NCBI RefSeq assembly: GCF_012927645.1
Contig: NZ_JABBMT010000034.1
Span: 1 to 35,839 of the forward strand
DNA: 35,839 nt
Origin: Pseudoalteromonas arctica
GTDB lineage: Bacteria; Pseudomonadota; Gammaproteobacteria; Enterobacterales; Alteromonadaceae
Direction: 5' to 3'
The notes beneath the pieces are model-generated. The model had not been told where the DNA came from. It was given only the letters and a program-made list of their open reading frames with translations, and searched no databases. This document shows positions 27,116 through 34,442 of this stretch, piece after piece (within the stretch, counting starts at the first letter, position 1; each line of letters starts with the position of its first letter). Position numbers and translations under genes: made by a program.

Positions 27116-28501
27116 ATGGCAAAAGCGGCAAAGATAGAGTTTGTTTGCACCGAATGCGGAATGAACTACCAACGCTGGCAAGGACAGTGTCGCTGCGGCG
27201 CGTGGAATACCTTAGCCGAATTTAAGTCCTCAGCAGGGCAATCTAAAAAAGCAGCAACGCGCAGCGTTGTTGGCGGCTATGCTGGTGGCGTTGGCGCAGG
27301 CTCGAAAAAAATTAATGACATCGCAACCACCGAAGCCGAAAAGCAACTAACCGGTATTGGTGAACTTGATAGAGTATTATCAGGTGGCGTGACCACAGGT
27401 TCCGTGAATATTATTTCTGGCGATCCCGGAGCGGGTAAAACCACTTTATTATCGGATTTAGTCGCGCGTATGTCACAGCGTATGCCATCACTTTACTGCA
27501 CCGCAGAAGAGTCGTTATCGCAATTTAAAAACCGTGTTAATCGCTTAAAACTAGATTACAACCCAGACGAACTATATTTGTTATCAGAAACCAGTGTTGA
27601 AACCATTATCGAAGAGCTTGACAAAAATAACATCAAGTTTGCAGTAATCGATTCTATTCAAGCAGTTGTTACTGATACCGCAAACGGCAGCCCAGGCTCA
27701 CCATCACAAGTTAAAAGTGCCGCGCAAGCGCTTACACAGTACTGTAAACAAAACGACGTCACAATGTTTATCATTGCCCACGTAAATAAAAATAATGAAA
27801 TAGCGGGGCCGCAAACTTTAGTGCATATTGTTGATGCGTTATTACATATCGACACTAACGATGGGCAAATACGTACCTTACGCGCCAATAAAAACCGCTT
27901 TGGTGACATTGATACGGTGGGCATTTTTAGAATGTGCGAACGCGGTATGCTAAGTGTTGATAATCCCAGTGAAATATTCTTATCTGGATCAAGTACCGAC
28001 TCACCCGGTTCAACCATCACTTGCATTCGAAAGGGTAACCGCAACTTGTTGCTCGAAATACAATGTTTAACCACAGAGACTGAGGCAGAGTTTCCACAGC
28101 GAGTGTGCGTAGGTTTAAATATGAACCGAATAAAAATGCTCACTGGTATTTTACGCAAGCACACTAAAACCAAAATTTTTCATGATACGTTTTTTAATAT
28201 TGTTGGCGGGCTCAGAATTGATGAAACCGAAACCTGCATCGATTTAGCCTTAGTGACCGCCTTACTCAGTAGCTTAAATGAATTTGTGGTGCCACGAACT
28301 ACCTGTATCATGGGCGAGCTGAGTTTAAACGGTGATGTACGGCCAATCGACAGTGGTGTGCCACGAGTTAAAGAAGCTGCCCAACATGGTTTTACCGAAA
28401 TTTTTATTCCATTTCGTAATTACCACAAATCAATGGAAGGGTTAGGCGCTAAAATAACCCCAGTTAAAACAGTGCATGAACTGCTAAGTTTAATTAATTA
28501 G
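27116..28501 (+). CDS. radA: DNA repair protein RadA
   Basis: The 461-residue protein has an N-terminal C4 zinc finger (Cys11, Cys14, Cys25, Cys27), a RecA-like ATPase core with Walker A SGDPGAGKTT (Lys108), the RadA signature KNRFG, and a C-terminal Lon-like domain (about 360-455). RadA is a helicase that promotes branch migration during recombination. GTAGGTAAAG just upstream is a weak ribosome-binding site for the ATG at 27116. The serB-radA neighbourhood is conserved, here with the PilZ gene inserted. Confidence 0.96.
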   Translation: MAKAAKIEFVCTECGMNYQRWQGQCRCGAWNTLAEFKSSAGQSKKAATRSVVGGYAGGVGAGSKKINDIATTEAEKQLTGIGELDRVLSGGVTTGSVNIISGDPGAGKTTLLSDLVARMSQRMPSLYCTAEESLSQFKNRVNRLKLDYNPDELYLLSETSVETIIEELDKNNIKFAVIDSIQAVVTDTANGSPGSPSQVKSAAQALTQYCKQNDVTMFIIAHVNKNNEIAGPQTLVHIVDALLHIDTNDGQIRTLRANKNRFGDIDTVGIFRMCERGMLSVDNPSEIFLSGSSTDSPGSTITCIRKGNRNLLLEIQCLTTETEAEFPQRVCVGLNMNRIKMLTGILRKHTKTKIFHDTFFNIVGGLRIDETETCIDLALVTALLSSLNEFVVPRTTCIMGELSLNGDVRPIDSGVPRVKEAAQHGFTEIFIPFRNYHKSMEGLGAKITPVKTVHELLSLIN

Positions 28502-28513
28502 CCATGCTCAAAA

Positions 28514-28532
28514 AGTGCAATCAACTTGCACT
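28514..28532 (+). other. Hairpin after radA
   Basis: AGTGCA (28514-28519) pairs with TGCACT (28527-28532) around a 7-nt loop, 13 bp after the radA stop. There is no T-run, so it is at best a weak terminator. Confidence 0.4.
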
Positions 28533-28657
28533 CACTTATGCTAAGCCTTATCAAAGGTATTATTGAATGATACGCTTAGTAAAACTTTAAGTATAAAGCC
28601 GTTAGAGTCCTAGCTAAATAACAACGGTGATAATAGAAATCGTAATAAGGAAATAGA

Positions 28658-29590
28658 ATGAAAAAACTCGCAATTGTTGCTGTTGTTGTCGCTGCGGCTA
28701 TCGGTGGTGTTAGCTATGCAAATCATGCACTGACTCAAGAAGTTAAAGTAGAAGTTGATCGTCAGCTTGCATTAATGAGCCAGCAAATGGGTGTAACAGC
28801 CAGTTATGAAGATATTTCAGCCAGCGTGCTTGGACAAAGTGTTGAAATATCAAATATGCAAATAACTGGTTTTGATCAGCAGCCGGTTGCTAATATTGCA
28901 AGCATTGAAGTGGCGGGATACGAAGTAGATAAAATTGCTCCTCGTACTGAGTTGAGCATAAAAAACTTTACCTTCAGTGAGCATTTTTTAGCGCAGTTAC
29001 CACCAGACGCTAACAATAAACTCGCTGCTGCTAGTTATGATCTACACACATTGATGAATTATGATGAAAAATCAGGCAATAGTGATATCGACTTTGCGCT
29101 TAATGCTAAAAATATTGTAGGCCTTAATTTTAACCTCGGTCTAGCAAAATCAACCGCACTGATGAATGCGTCATTAGCGCTGAGCAAAATGCAGCAACAA
29201 CTAGGTAGTCAACAGCCGACTTTAGAGCAGCAATTACAGCAACAAACCTTACTAATGGAAGCGCTTGCAGAGCTTGAACCACGCAGCATCGAAATAGCCC
29301 TCAATAACGAAGGTGAATTTAAAGCACTCGTTGAACAAACGCTTGAAAAGCAAGGTATGACGCTGGAGCAAATGCAGCAAATGGTCAACATGCAGCTACA
29401 ACAAGCGCCAGTCAGCGAAGTGCTAAGTGAAGCGATTAAAAACTTCACGCAAGGATTAAGCTCATTAACCGTGTCAGCAAGCTTGCCAGAAGGGCAAACC
29501 ATGACCGAAATTAACCAACAGATCTTCACCCTAATGGGACAACCAGAAGAGCTGGCAGAGTTTATAAACTTAAAAGCGAAGGGCGACTAA
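28658..29590 (+). CDS. Exported protein of unknown function
   Basis: The 310-residue protein begins with a signal peptide or N-terminal anchor (KKLAIVAVVVAAAIGGVSYA). The first third (VTASYEDISASVLGQSVEISNMQITG) resembles the repeating beta-strand style of AsmA/DUF945-type periplasmic proteins, but I cannot assign a family. The centre is rich in Gln, Leu and Glu and is probably helical (about residues 175-260). An AAGGAAATAG ribosome-binding sequence precedes the ATG. It is followed by a strong terminator and then by the integron, so it is the last chromosomal-backbone gene seen. Confidence 0.8.
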   Translation: MKKLAIVAVVVAAAIGGVSYANHALTQEVKVEVDRQLALMSQQMGVTASYEDISASVLGQSVEISNMQITGFDQQPVANIASIEVAGYEVDKIAPRTELSIKNFTFSEHFLAQLPPDANNKLAAASYDLHTLMNYDEKSGNSDIDFALNAKNIVGLNFNLGLAKSTALMNASLALSKMQQQLGSQQPTLEQQLQQQTLLMEALAELEPRSIEIALNNEGEFKALVEQTLEKQGMTLEQMQQMVNMQLQQAPVSEVLSEAIKNFTQGLSSLTVSASLPEGQTMTEINQQIFTLMGQPEELAEFINLKAKGD

Positions 29591-29644
29591 TAGCTATCAG
29601 TCGTAAGCTGTCAGTTTAAGACAGAGATAGTTTTGAGTCATTTT

Positions 29645-29673
29645 AAAGCGCGAATTAATCTCGCGCTTTTTTT
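29645..29673 (+). terminator. Strong Rho-independent terminator
   Basis: AAAGCGCGA (29645-29653) pairs perfectly with TCGCGCTTT (29661-29669) around a 7-nt loop, and the T-run continues to 29673. It ends transcription of the exported-protein gene. It also insulates intI, which is transcribed toward it from the other side. Confidence 0.9.
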
Positions 29674-29686
29674 GTTTGCTTGAGTG

Positions 29687-29722
29687 ACTAGGTTTTAGGC
29701 GCTAGGCACTAGGGAAACCTAG
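29687..29722. repeat. CTAG-rich degenerate repeat
   Basis: Several CTAGG units are spaced by 6-9 bp (GACTAGG, GCTAGGC, CACTAGG, CCTAGAG). They resemble the tandem CTAGGTG array at 21001 and the run at 683-706. The tract lies just outside the intI gene, at the boundary between backbone and integron. Confidence 0.6.
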
Positions 29723-29812
29723 AGCAGGCCAGCGTTAAATTTAGCGTTGTATACTGTGCTCGAGAGCAACAAAATCGAATGGTGAGAGAATAAAAGAGAA
29801 AGGTAAAGGTAA

Positions 29813-30775
29813 TTATAATCTTGAAAAGGGGCTCACCACGCCATCGGCACCTTGCTGCAAAACATGTGTATATATTTGTGTTGTTCTCACGTCGCTATGG
29901 CCTAATTGCGACTGAACCGTTCGAATATCAGCGCCACTTTGTAGTAGGTGTGTTGCAAATGAATGGCGTAAGGTATGCGGTGTTACCTGCTTATTAATTT
30001 GTGCATCAAAAGCTGCTTTTTTAACCGCACGCTGCAATTGTTTTTCATCTATATGATGCCTTCTCAACTGTTTACTTTCAGGGTCAATACTTAGCTTATA
30101 AGACGGAAATAAATATTGCCACCCTAGCTGCTTGTTATGACTTGGATATTTTTTACGTAATAAGTGGGGCATGTAAGCGCCACTGTATAGAGAGTTTTTA
30201 AGATCAAGCTGTAAATAACTATTTACTAATTGTATTTGTACGCGCAGTTGAGGAATTAGCTCTATCGCGAGTGTTACAATACGATTTTTGCCTCCTTTAC
30301 CATCCCAAATACGGATGCAGTTATAGTCAAAATCAATATCCTGTACCCGTAACCGTAGTGCTTCCATTAACCGCATACCGCTGCCGTAAAGTAGCGCACA
30401 CGCTAAATAGTGCTTTGCAATGCAGTGTTTAAATAGTGCTGTTACTTCGGTTTGCGTAAGCACCACGGGTAATTTTCTTGGGCGTTCACTTTTTACAAAA
30501 TTTAATGATAACGACAGAGGGGTCTTAATCACCTCTTTATATAGAAAACTAAGCGCATTCAACGCCTGAGCTTGTGTGCCTTGAGCAACATTTTGAGTAT
30601 TTACTAAATGGTTTAAATATAATTCGACTTCCGTATCCCCCATAGAACTTGGATGTTGCATATTATTAAAGCGAATATAGGCAGTTATCCAAAAAAGATA
30701 AGCCTCAATGGTACTCTTAGCATAACGCTTGCTATACATATGATCTTGAATCATGTTTAGAAAAAGAGATTTCAT
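29813..30775 (-). CDS. intI: Integron integrase IntI
   Basis: The 320-residue tyrosine recombinase has catalytic Arg135 (YGSGMRLMEALRLR), His267 and Arg270 (TPHTLRHSFATHL), His293 (LGHSDVRTT) and Tyr302 (IYTHV). The extra segment at about residues 199-225 (GAYMPHLLRKKYP and GWQYLFPS), between the core motifs, is the IntI-specific insertion needed to bind folded single-stranded attC. This separates it from XerC/D. It recombines attC with attI and between attC sites. It is transcribed away from the cassettes, and the start has a LexA box 27 bp upstream. All key residues are intact. Confidence 0.96.
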   Translation of the reverse strand: MKSLFLNMIQDHMYSKRYAKSTIEAYLFWITAYIRFNNMQHPSSMGDTEVELYLNHLVNTQNVAQGTQAQALNALSFLYKEVIKTPLSLSLNFVKSERPRKLPVVLTQTEVTALFKHCIAKHYLACALLYGSGMRLMEALRLRVQDIDFDYNCIRIWDGKGGKNRIVTLAIELIPQLRVQIQLVNSYLQLDLKNSLYSGAYMPHLLRKKYPSHNKQLGWQYLFPSYKLSIDPESKQLRRHHIDEKQLQRAVKKAAFDAQINKQVTPHTLRHSFATHLLQSGADIRTVQSQLGHSDVRTTQIYTHVLQQGADGVVSPFSRL

Positions 30776-30801
30776 AAATAATATTCAACTTTAAAACTGT
30801 A

Positions 30802-30817
30802 CTGTATATATAGACAG
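30802..30817 (-). promoter_or_regulatory. LexA (SOS) box over the intI promoter
   Basis: CTGTATATATAGACAG matches the CTGT-N8-ACAG LexA consensus exactly. On the minus strand TTGGAC (complement of 30831-30836) and TATATA (30812-30807), 18 bp apart, form a promoter whose -10 lies inside the box. LexA binding would therefore block RNA polymerase. SOS control of intI is established for other integrons. Confidence 0.85.
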
Positions 30818-30929
30818 TTGTTTGTGTTTTGTCCAATAACATTATTAAAAGTTGTTTTGGTGTATTTTAACCACGGTAATTTTATAACATACGTAATTTC
30901 CTGTTTACATTGGGGTTGTTTAGTGGAAT

Positions 30930-31002
30930 TATGGAGCTATGTAATATACGCCGTTTTGGGGTGTTATAATCCCCCAAAGTGGTGTTCAATAAGCTGTTAG
31001 GC
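30930..31002 (+). other. attI: attI recombination site
   Basis: The core GTTAGGC (30996-31002) fits GTTRRRY, with crossover after the G at 30996. It is placed between intI and the first cassette, 220 bp from the intI start. Accessory integrase-binding repeats upstream were not resolved, so the left limit is approximate. Confidence 0.75.
30955..30978 (+). promoter_or_regulatory. Candidate cassette promoter (Pc) inside an inverted repeat
   Basis: An extended -10 element TGTTATAAT (30962-30970) lies 26 bp before the attI core and would drive the first cassettes. No good -35 is seen. The -10 is framed by a perfect 7-bp inverted repeat, TTTGGGG (30955-30961) and CCCCAAA (30972-30978), which could be an operator or an attI structural element. 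Confidence 0.5.
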
Positions 31003-31008
31003 ATTCAT

Positions 31009-31506
31009 ATGAGTATCGAAATTCGTAAAGCAGATTTTGATGATTTCTCAGCATTTAAAATGTTGTGGCAATTTTATCAATATCACCAAAGTTCATTCTC
31101 CCTTGAAGATATCGATGAAAAAGGTAAATTTGGTATTGATGAAAGTTATCTTGAGGAAGTACTAAAAGGCCAAGATGATTGTGATGCTTACATGATTACA
31201 AATGAGCAATCAATTGTTGGGTTTGTAACCGTTGAACCTACCGATATCTTAGGAAAAGAAATGCCTGAACTTTCGGACATTTTCATTTTACCAAAATATA
31301 GAGGTCAAGGCATTGCGCAGTATGCAATCAAAAAGTTAATGCATATCCAAGAGCACAAAGAATGGCACGTTTCAGTTTACCTTGATGATGAAAGTGCTTT
31401 AAGTTTTTGGCAAAAGCATTTTAAAAGTTTAAATTACTCAAACGTAAAGCAGGTAAAAACTCCTGACTCTCAAGAGTTTCATGAGTTTGTTGTGCAAAAT
31501 GCCTAA
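31009..31506 (+). CDS. Cassette 1: GNAT-family N-acetyltransferase
   Basis: From the ATG at 31009, seven bases after the attI core, the protein has 165 residues. It is a GNAT acetyltransferase: the acetyl-CoA loop is YRGQGIAQYA, preceded by the beta strand LSDIFILPK, and it ends in VYLDDESALSFWQKHFKSLNY. As the first cassette it should be the most strongly expressed from Pc. The substrate is unknown: GNAT cassettes can modify antibiotics, but also metabolites, toxins or proteins. No strong ribosome-binding site is seen in the short leader. The stop codon lies inside the R'' box of attC1. Confidence 0.85.
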   Translation: MSIEIRKADFDDFSAFKMLWQFYQYHQSSFSLEDIDEKGKFGIDESYLEEVLKGQDDCDAYMITNEQSIVGFVTVEPTDILGKEMPELSDIFILPKYRGQGIAQYAIKKLMHIQEHKEWHVSVYLDDESALSFWQKHFKSLNYSNVKQVKTPDSQEFHEFVVQNA

Positions 31507-31601
31507 CAAGGCATTAAAGTCGGACTTGTAACAGTTTGCTCGGTTCCGCTTCGCTTCACATTTTAGCAAACTATTACAAGCCGCTTAATGTGGCGTTATG
31601 T
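31501..31601 (+). other. attC1
   Basis: R'' is GCCTAAC (31501-31507) and R' is GTTATGT (31595-31601). Arms GTTTGCT/AGCAAAC and CATTAA/TTAATG pair. The R'' mirrors the TTAGGC that begins cassette 1. The centre is nearly identical to that of attC7. Confidence 0.92.
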
Positions 31602-31616
31602 TACTAAAGGAAAGTT

Positions 31617-31844
31617 TTGGAATTTTTAGTTTTAATATTCTTCGGTCTCGCTGGAATCATAATATTACTCACTCCAGTTAGGGCTCTTCTGAATATTGAC
31701 TATGGCATCGGAAAAATTCGCTTTAAGCGCGCCAAAACAGAAAAACTTGGACTTCAAAGTGCGCGAAAGTTTTATAATCAGATTGGTATGTCATTCATTT
31801 TCGTTTCTATTGTTGGCTTGCTTATACTGTACGTTATTAGCTAG
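31617..31844 (+). CDS. Cassette 2: small membrane protein
   Basis: The 75-residue protein starts with TTG at 31617, preceded by AAAGGAAAG at a good distance. It has an N-terminal hydrophobic helix (about residues 3-19), a basic middle (KIRFKRAKTEKLGLQSARK) and a C-terminal helix (about 54-74). No family is recognised. Such two-helix proteins are common in cassettes and could be membrane modulators or small toxins; nothing in the sequence decides this. It fills the whole cassette and ends 5 bp before attC2. Confidence 0.65.
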   Translation: MEFLVLIFFGLAGIIILLTPVRALLNIDYGIGKIRFKRAKTEKLGLQSARKFYNQIGMSFIFVSIVGLLILYVIS

Positions 31845-31849
31845 TCGTA

Positions 31850-31949
31850 ACATAACAAACCAAGGCAGCGGGACACTAACACGTAGGCTCCCGTCACTTC
31901 GTTCCGTATTATAGCCTACGTGTTATTGCCCCTGCTTGGGGCGTTATGT
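31850..31949 (+). other. attC2
   Basis: R'' is ACATAAC (31850-31856) and R' is GTTATGT (31943-31949), perfectly complementary. Arms CCAAGGCAG and CTGCTTGG, and CACGTAGGCT/AGCCTACGTG, also pair. Confidence 0.92.
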
Positions 31950-31995
31950 ACCCTAAAAAATTAAGCCTGCATGTGGCGATAAACTTGAGTTTAAA

Positions 31996-32382
31996 ATGAT
32001 AAAAGAATCAAAATTAAAAAAGTACGTTGAACTCTTTACCCGTAAAATAGCTACTTATTTATCCCAAGACATAAACATAAAAACAGTTATTCATCCTGTT
32101 GAAGATGAAGGTGCAGTTTTTGAGTTTTTCTTAGGGTTAAACAACGAAGAGACAATCGAGTTCGCTCCCGTTCAAAAAACTGTAGGGCATGCTTTACTGA
32201 GTATTCCACAAAACATGATTAGCGGAACACCTGAGGGGATCAAATTTGGTGGTACTAACCTCTACTTGGAAAATAATAGAGTAGTTGTAATTAAAGGTGA
32301 TGACACTAATGAAGAATGGTCAGGAACAGCAATTGAAAAAGATGTTACTCGGGTAGTAACATCTTCACAAGGGGCGAAGTAA
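31996..32382 (+). CDS. Cassette 3, gene A: soluble protein of unknown function
   Basis: The 128-residue protein has no signal peptide or membrane segment. It has a basic helical start (KESKLKKYVELFTRKIATYLSQ) followed by mixed alpha/beta sequence. I do not recognise a family. Its stop is 2 bp before the ATG of gene B, and the Shine-Dalgarno-like GGGGCGAAG of gene B lies within it. The two genes therefore travel and are translated together. Two-gene cassettes are less common and often hold toxin-antitoxin or paired defence proteins, which is an inference here. Confidence 0.75.
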   Translation: MIKESKLKKYVELFTRKIATYLSQDINIKTVIHPVEDEGAVFEFFLGLNNEETIEFAPVQKTVGHALLSIPQNMISGTPEGIKFGGTNLYLENNRVVVIKGDDTNEEWSGTAIEKDVTRVVTSSQGAK

Positions 32383-32384
32383 TT

Positions 32385-32825
32385 ATGCCTCTTCAAGGAA
32401 AAGATATAGAAGGCATTCATAAACTAGCAGACTCTATACGGGTAATTGAAGGTTTTACTGAGAACCATGGGTTTGATGGTTCTCTACTTAACGTAAAGGT
32501 TTCCTCAGGTAAGCCAACTCCGATAGAAATTAAAAAATTTGATTTACAGTTAGGCGGTTTTTTTATTGCTGCGCTATTAGCTTTAGCTGCTGTTGGTTGT
32601 AACGTTTATTACGATGTTACCCCCAAAGTGTCAACGTTATTACTTCTATTAGGTATTATAAGCTCTGGTTTTGCTGTCATGGCTGCACATTTAAAATTTA
32701 AAAACACTGGGGCAACAACAATTATTACTTGTTTTCTCTTAGCTGTATTGGTTATCGGATTTGAAATATATACGCCTCGTGAAGTAGCAGACAAAGCCGC
32801 TGAAAAATTGGCTCCGGGTACATAA
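32385..32825 (+). CDS. Cassette 3, gene B: membrane protein of unknown function
   Basis: The 146-residue protein has a soluble N-terminal region of about 50 residues, then three hydrophobic helices (about residues 55-73, 81-100 and 107-127) and a short polar tail. No family is recognised. Together with gene A it looks like a cytoplasmic partner plus membrane protein pair. Its stop codon overlaps the R'' box of attC3. Confidence 0.75.
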   Translation: MPLQGKDIEGIHKLADSIRVIEGFTENHGFDGSLLNVKVSSGKPTPIEIKKFDLQLGGFFIAALLALAAVGCNVYYDVTPKVSTLLLLLGIISSGFAVMAAHLKFKNTGATTIITCFLLAVLVIGFEIYTPREVADKAAEKLAPGT

Positions 32826-32918
32826 CAAGCTGTTAAACAAGGACAAAAAACAGTTGGTTTTGCTCCTTCGTCGCTAATTTTAACCAACTATTTTTTTCCT
32901 GTTAACAGGGCGTTAGGC
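32820..32918 (+). other. attC3
   Basis: R'' is ACATAAC (32820-32826) and R' is GTTAGGC (32912-32918). Arms CTGTTAA/TTAACAG and AGTTGGTT/AACCAACT pair. R'' mirrors the first bases of cassette 3 (TTATGT). Confidence 0.9.
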
Positions 32919-32937
32919 TTTCAAAGAGGTGCGGAGC

Positions 32938-33567
32938 ATGAGTAAGGAAATAACCCAGAGCAAGATCATGTCAGCTTTGGATTGGGGGTATGAGAAGGCC
33001 GTAAACGGAGTTCCAGGGCTGGATTCGGCCCAAGAGCTTGCCGAGAGCTATATGCGGAAAGGAAATTGCAAGATAGAGCAGGCAAACTCCTTGATTCGCT
33101 GGCAAAATACAAAAGCAGGAACTTCTGGATTTTTGTCAGGTTTAGGTGGAATTATCACTATGCCTGTGACGCTGCCAGCGAATATAACAAGCGTTCTTTA
33201 TGTGCAAATCAGAATGATTGCTGCCATTGCTCATATGGGTGGCCATGACGTGCAAGATGACCAAGTGAAATCAATGGTTTATGTATGTCTTACGGGGAAT
33301 TCGGCAAAAGATATTATGAAGGGAGCTGGCATTGCCATTGGAACGAAGCTCACAACGAATGCGATCAAATCAATTTCCGGTAAAACAATCACCGCCATCA
33401 ATCAAAAAATTGGATTCAGGCTTGTCACCAAATTTGGAGAAAAAGGCGTTATTAACCTCGGCAAGGCAGTTCCTTTGGTTGGAGGTCTAATTGGCGGCAG
33501 CTTCGACTCAATCACAACAAATACGATTGGAAACGTGGCAAGAGATACTTTTATTGTCTTGGATTAG
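32938..33567 (+). CDS. Cassette 4: EcsC-family protein
   Basis: From the ATG at 32938, preceded by GAGGTG, the protein has 209 residues. The segment AGTSGFLSGLGGIITMPVTLPAN followed by YVQIRMIAAIAHMGGHD is typical of EcsC-family proteins. A Gly-rich hydrophobic stretch (VPLVGGLIGGSFD) closes the protein. EcsC proteins are membrane-associated and mostly of unknown function, with some in phage-defence or toxin contexts. Base composition is visibly richer in G+C than in neighbouring cassettes, and its attC is of another type, so it probably came from a different donor. Confidence 0.85.
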   Translation: MSKEITQSKIMSALDWGYEKAVNGVPGLDSAQELAESYMRKGNCKIEQANSLIRWQNTKAGTSGFLSGLGGIITMPVTLPANITSVLYVQIRMIAAIAHMGGHDVQDDQVKSMVYVCLTGNSAKDIMKGAGIAIGTKLTTNAIKSISGKTITAINQKIGFRLVTKFGEKGVINLGKAVPLVGGLIGGSFDSITTNTIGNVARDTFIVLD

Positions 33568-33575
33568 CGAGCATA

Positions 33576-33659
33576 GCCTAACAATCGCAGGCACGGCGAC
33601 GGCTTTTCCGTTGCGGCTTCGCCTCCACTACAAATCCGCGCGTGCTGCGGGCGTTATGT
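33576..33659 (+). other. attC4 (short, GC-rich type)
   Basis: R'' is GCCTAAC (33576-33582) and R' is GTTATGT (33653-33659), 84 nt in all. The arms are GC-rich (GCAGGCACGG with CGCGTGCTGC) and unlike the other seven attC sites of the array. Confidence 0.88.
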
Positions 33660-33674
33660 TTACAAGGAGGTTTT

Positions 33675-33923
33675 ATGGAAGCACCATGGAACGGTGAAAA
33701 AGTTAATTTATTTATTCGCTCTTTAGCAATATTATTTATCATTTGCGCACTTATTGCGTTTAGTGGTTTTCTGTTTGCGTTATTTGAGAGTGGTGAAATT
33801 ACACTCAATAACCTAGGTTTTAGGTCTGTATTCGGTATATTATCAGCTCCGTATTGCTTCTTATTGTTTTTAAAAGTTGCGGTAACAGGCTATGCGCCAA
33901 AATCATGGATTCCATGGAAGTAG
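33675..33923 (+). CDS. Cassette 5: small membrane protein
   Basis: The 82-residue protein starts at the ATG at 33675 with a perfect AAGGAGG ribosome-binding site (33664-33670). It has two hydrophobic helices (about residues 14-36 and 49-68) separated by a short acidic loop. No family is recognised. The frame is open upstream into attC4, but that part is not coding. The stop is 6 bp before attC5. Confidence 0.75.
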   Translation: MEAPWNGEKVNLFIRSLAILFIICALIAFSGFLFALFESGEITLNNLGFRSVFGILSAPYCFLLFLKVAVTGYAPKSWIPWK

Positions 33924-33928
33924 TGTAA

Positions 33929-34030
33929 ACATAACAAGGGTTTTCAAGACGGACAAATTACAGTTGGCTTTTTGTTCGTGCCTCACTTATTTTAGCCAAC
34001 TGCAATTTGCCGCTTAAAACGGCGTTATAG
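33929..34030 (+). other. attC5
   Basis: R'' is ACATAAC (33929-33935) and R' is GTTATAG (34024-34030), 102 nt. Arms CAGTTGGCT/AGCCAACTG pair exactly. R'' mirrors the TTATGT that begins cassette 5. Confidence 0.9.
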
Positions 34031-34067
34031 CTATAAATCAACCATTCGTATTCAATAAGGATATTTT

Positions 34068-34442
34068 ATGAAATTAGAAGACTTATATTTTGCACCAGAA
34101 GATCTATTTAGACTAGGCAACTCCACAGGGCCTCGACTAACAAATGTTAGACGTCCAAAAGATGTAGATACAACAGATATAAACGGTATTTGTGTTGTTA
34201 TCGCAAATGGGAAAGGCATTTCATTATCAACCAAAAGCCGCCTTGACAAAACGCCTATGTCAGGCTGGGTTTGGAAAATCAGCAAAGGCATACAAATGCC
34301 GGTAGGGTTAAAGCTAATTAACGATCGTCCAGGACATTATGCTGTGTGTCCAACTTCAAATATGCCATTAGATGAATTTATTGGTTTGCTATCAAAACTG
34401 GCACTAAAATGTCAGAAAGTATTTAAAAAAGAGGTTGTATAA
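34068..34442 (+). CDS. Cassette 6, gene A: Tse2-like toxin (probable)
   Basis: The 124-residue protein has the pattern of the Tse2 family of ADP-ribosyltransferase-like toxins: an N-terminal DLYFAPEDLFRLGNS segment, a central GKGISLSTKS loop, then SGWVWKISKG. A C-terminal LKLINDRPGHYAVCPTSNMP block followed by a basic helix ends it. The HYxxxP spacing and the C-terminal helix resemble Pseudomonas aeruginosa Tse2, an effector that acts in the cytoplasm. There is no signal peptide. AAGGA precedes the ATG. It is followed without gap by an 80-codon gene, as expected for a toxin with its antidote. Similarity is judged by eye. Confidence 0.62.
   Translation: MKLEDLYFAPEDLFRLGNSTGPRLTNVRRPKDVDTTDINGICVVIANGKGISLSTKSRLDKTPMSGWVWKISKGIQMPVGLKLINDRPGHYAVCPTSNMPLDEFIGLLSKLALKCQKVFKKEVV

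Noticed and set aside
27658..28173. 171-codon minus-strand frame inside radA
   Set aside because: It is antisense to the conserved RadA ATPase core and lacks a ribosome-binding site and family features.
30818..31000. A 60-codon plus-strand frame between intI and the first cassette
   Set aside because: It overlaps the intI promoter, the candidate Pc and the attI core, has no ribosome-binding site and no family resemblance.
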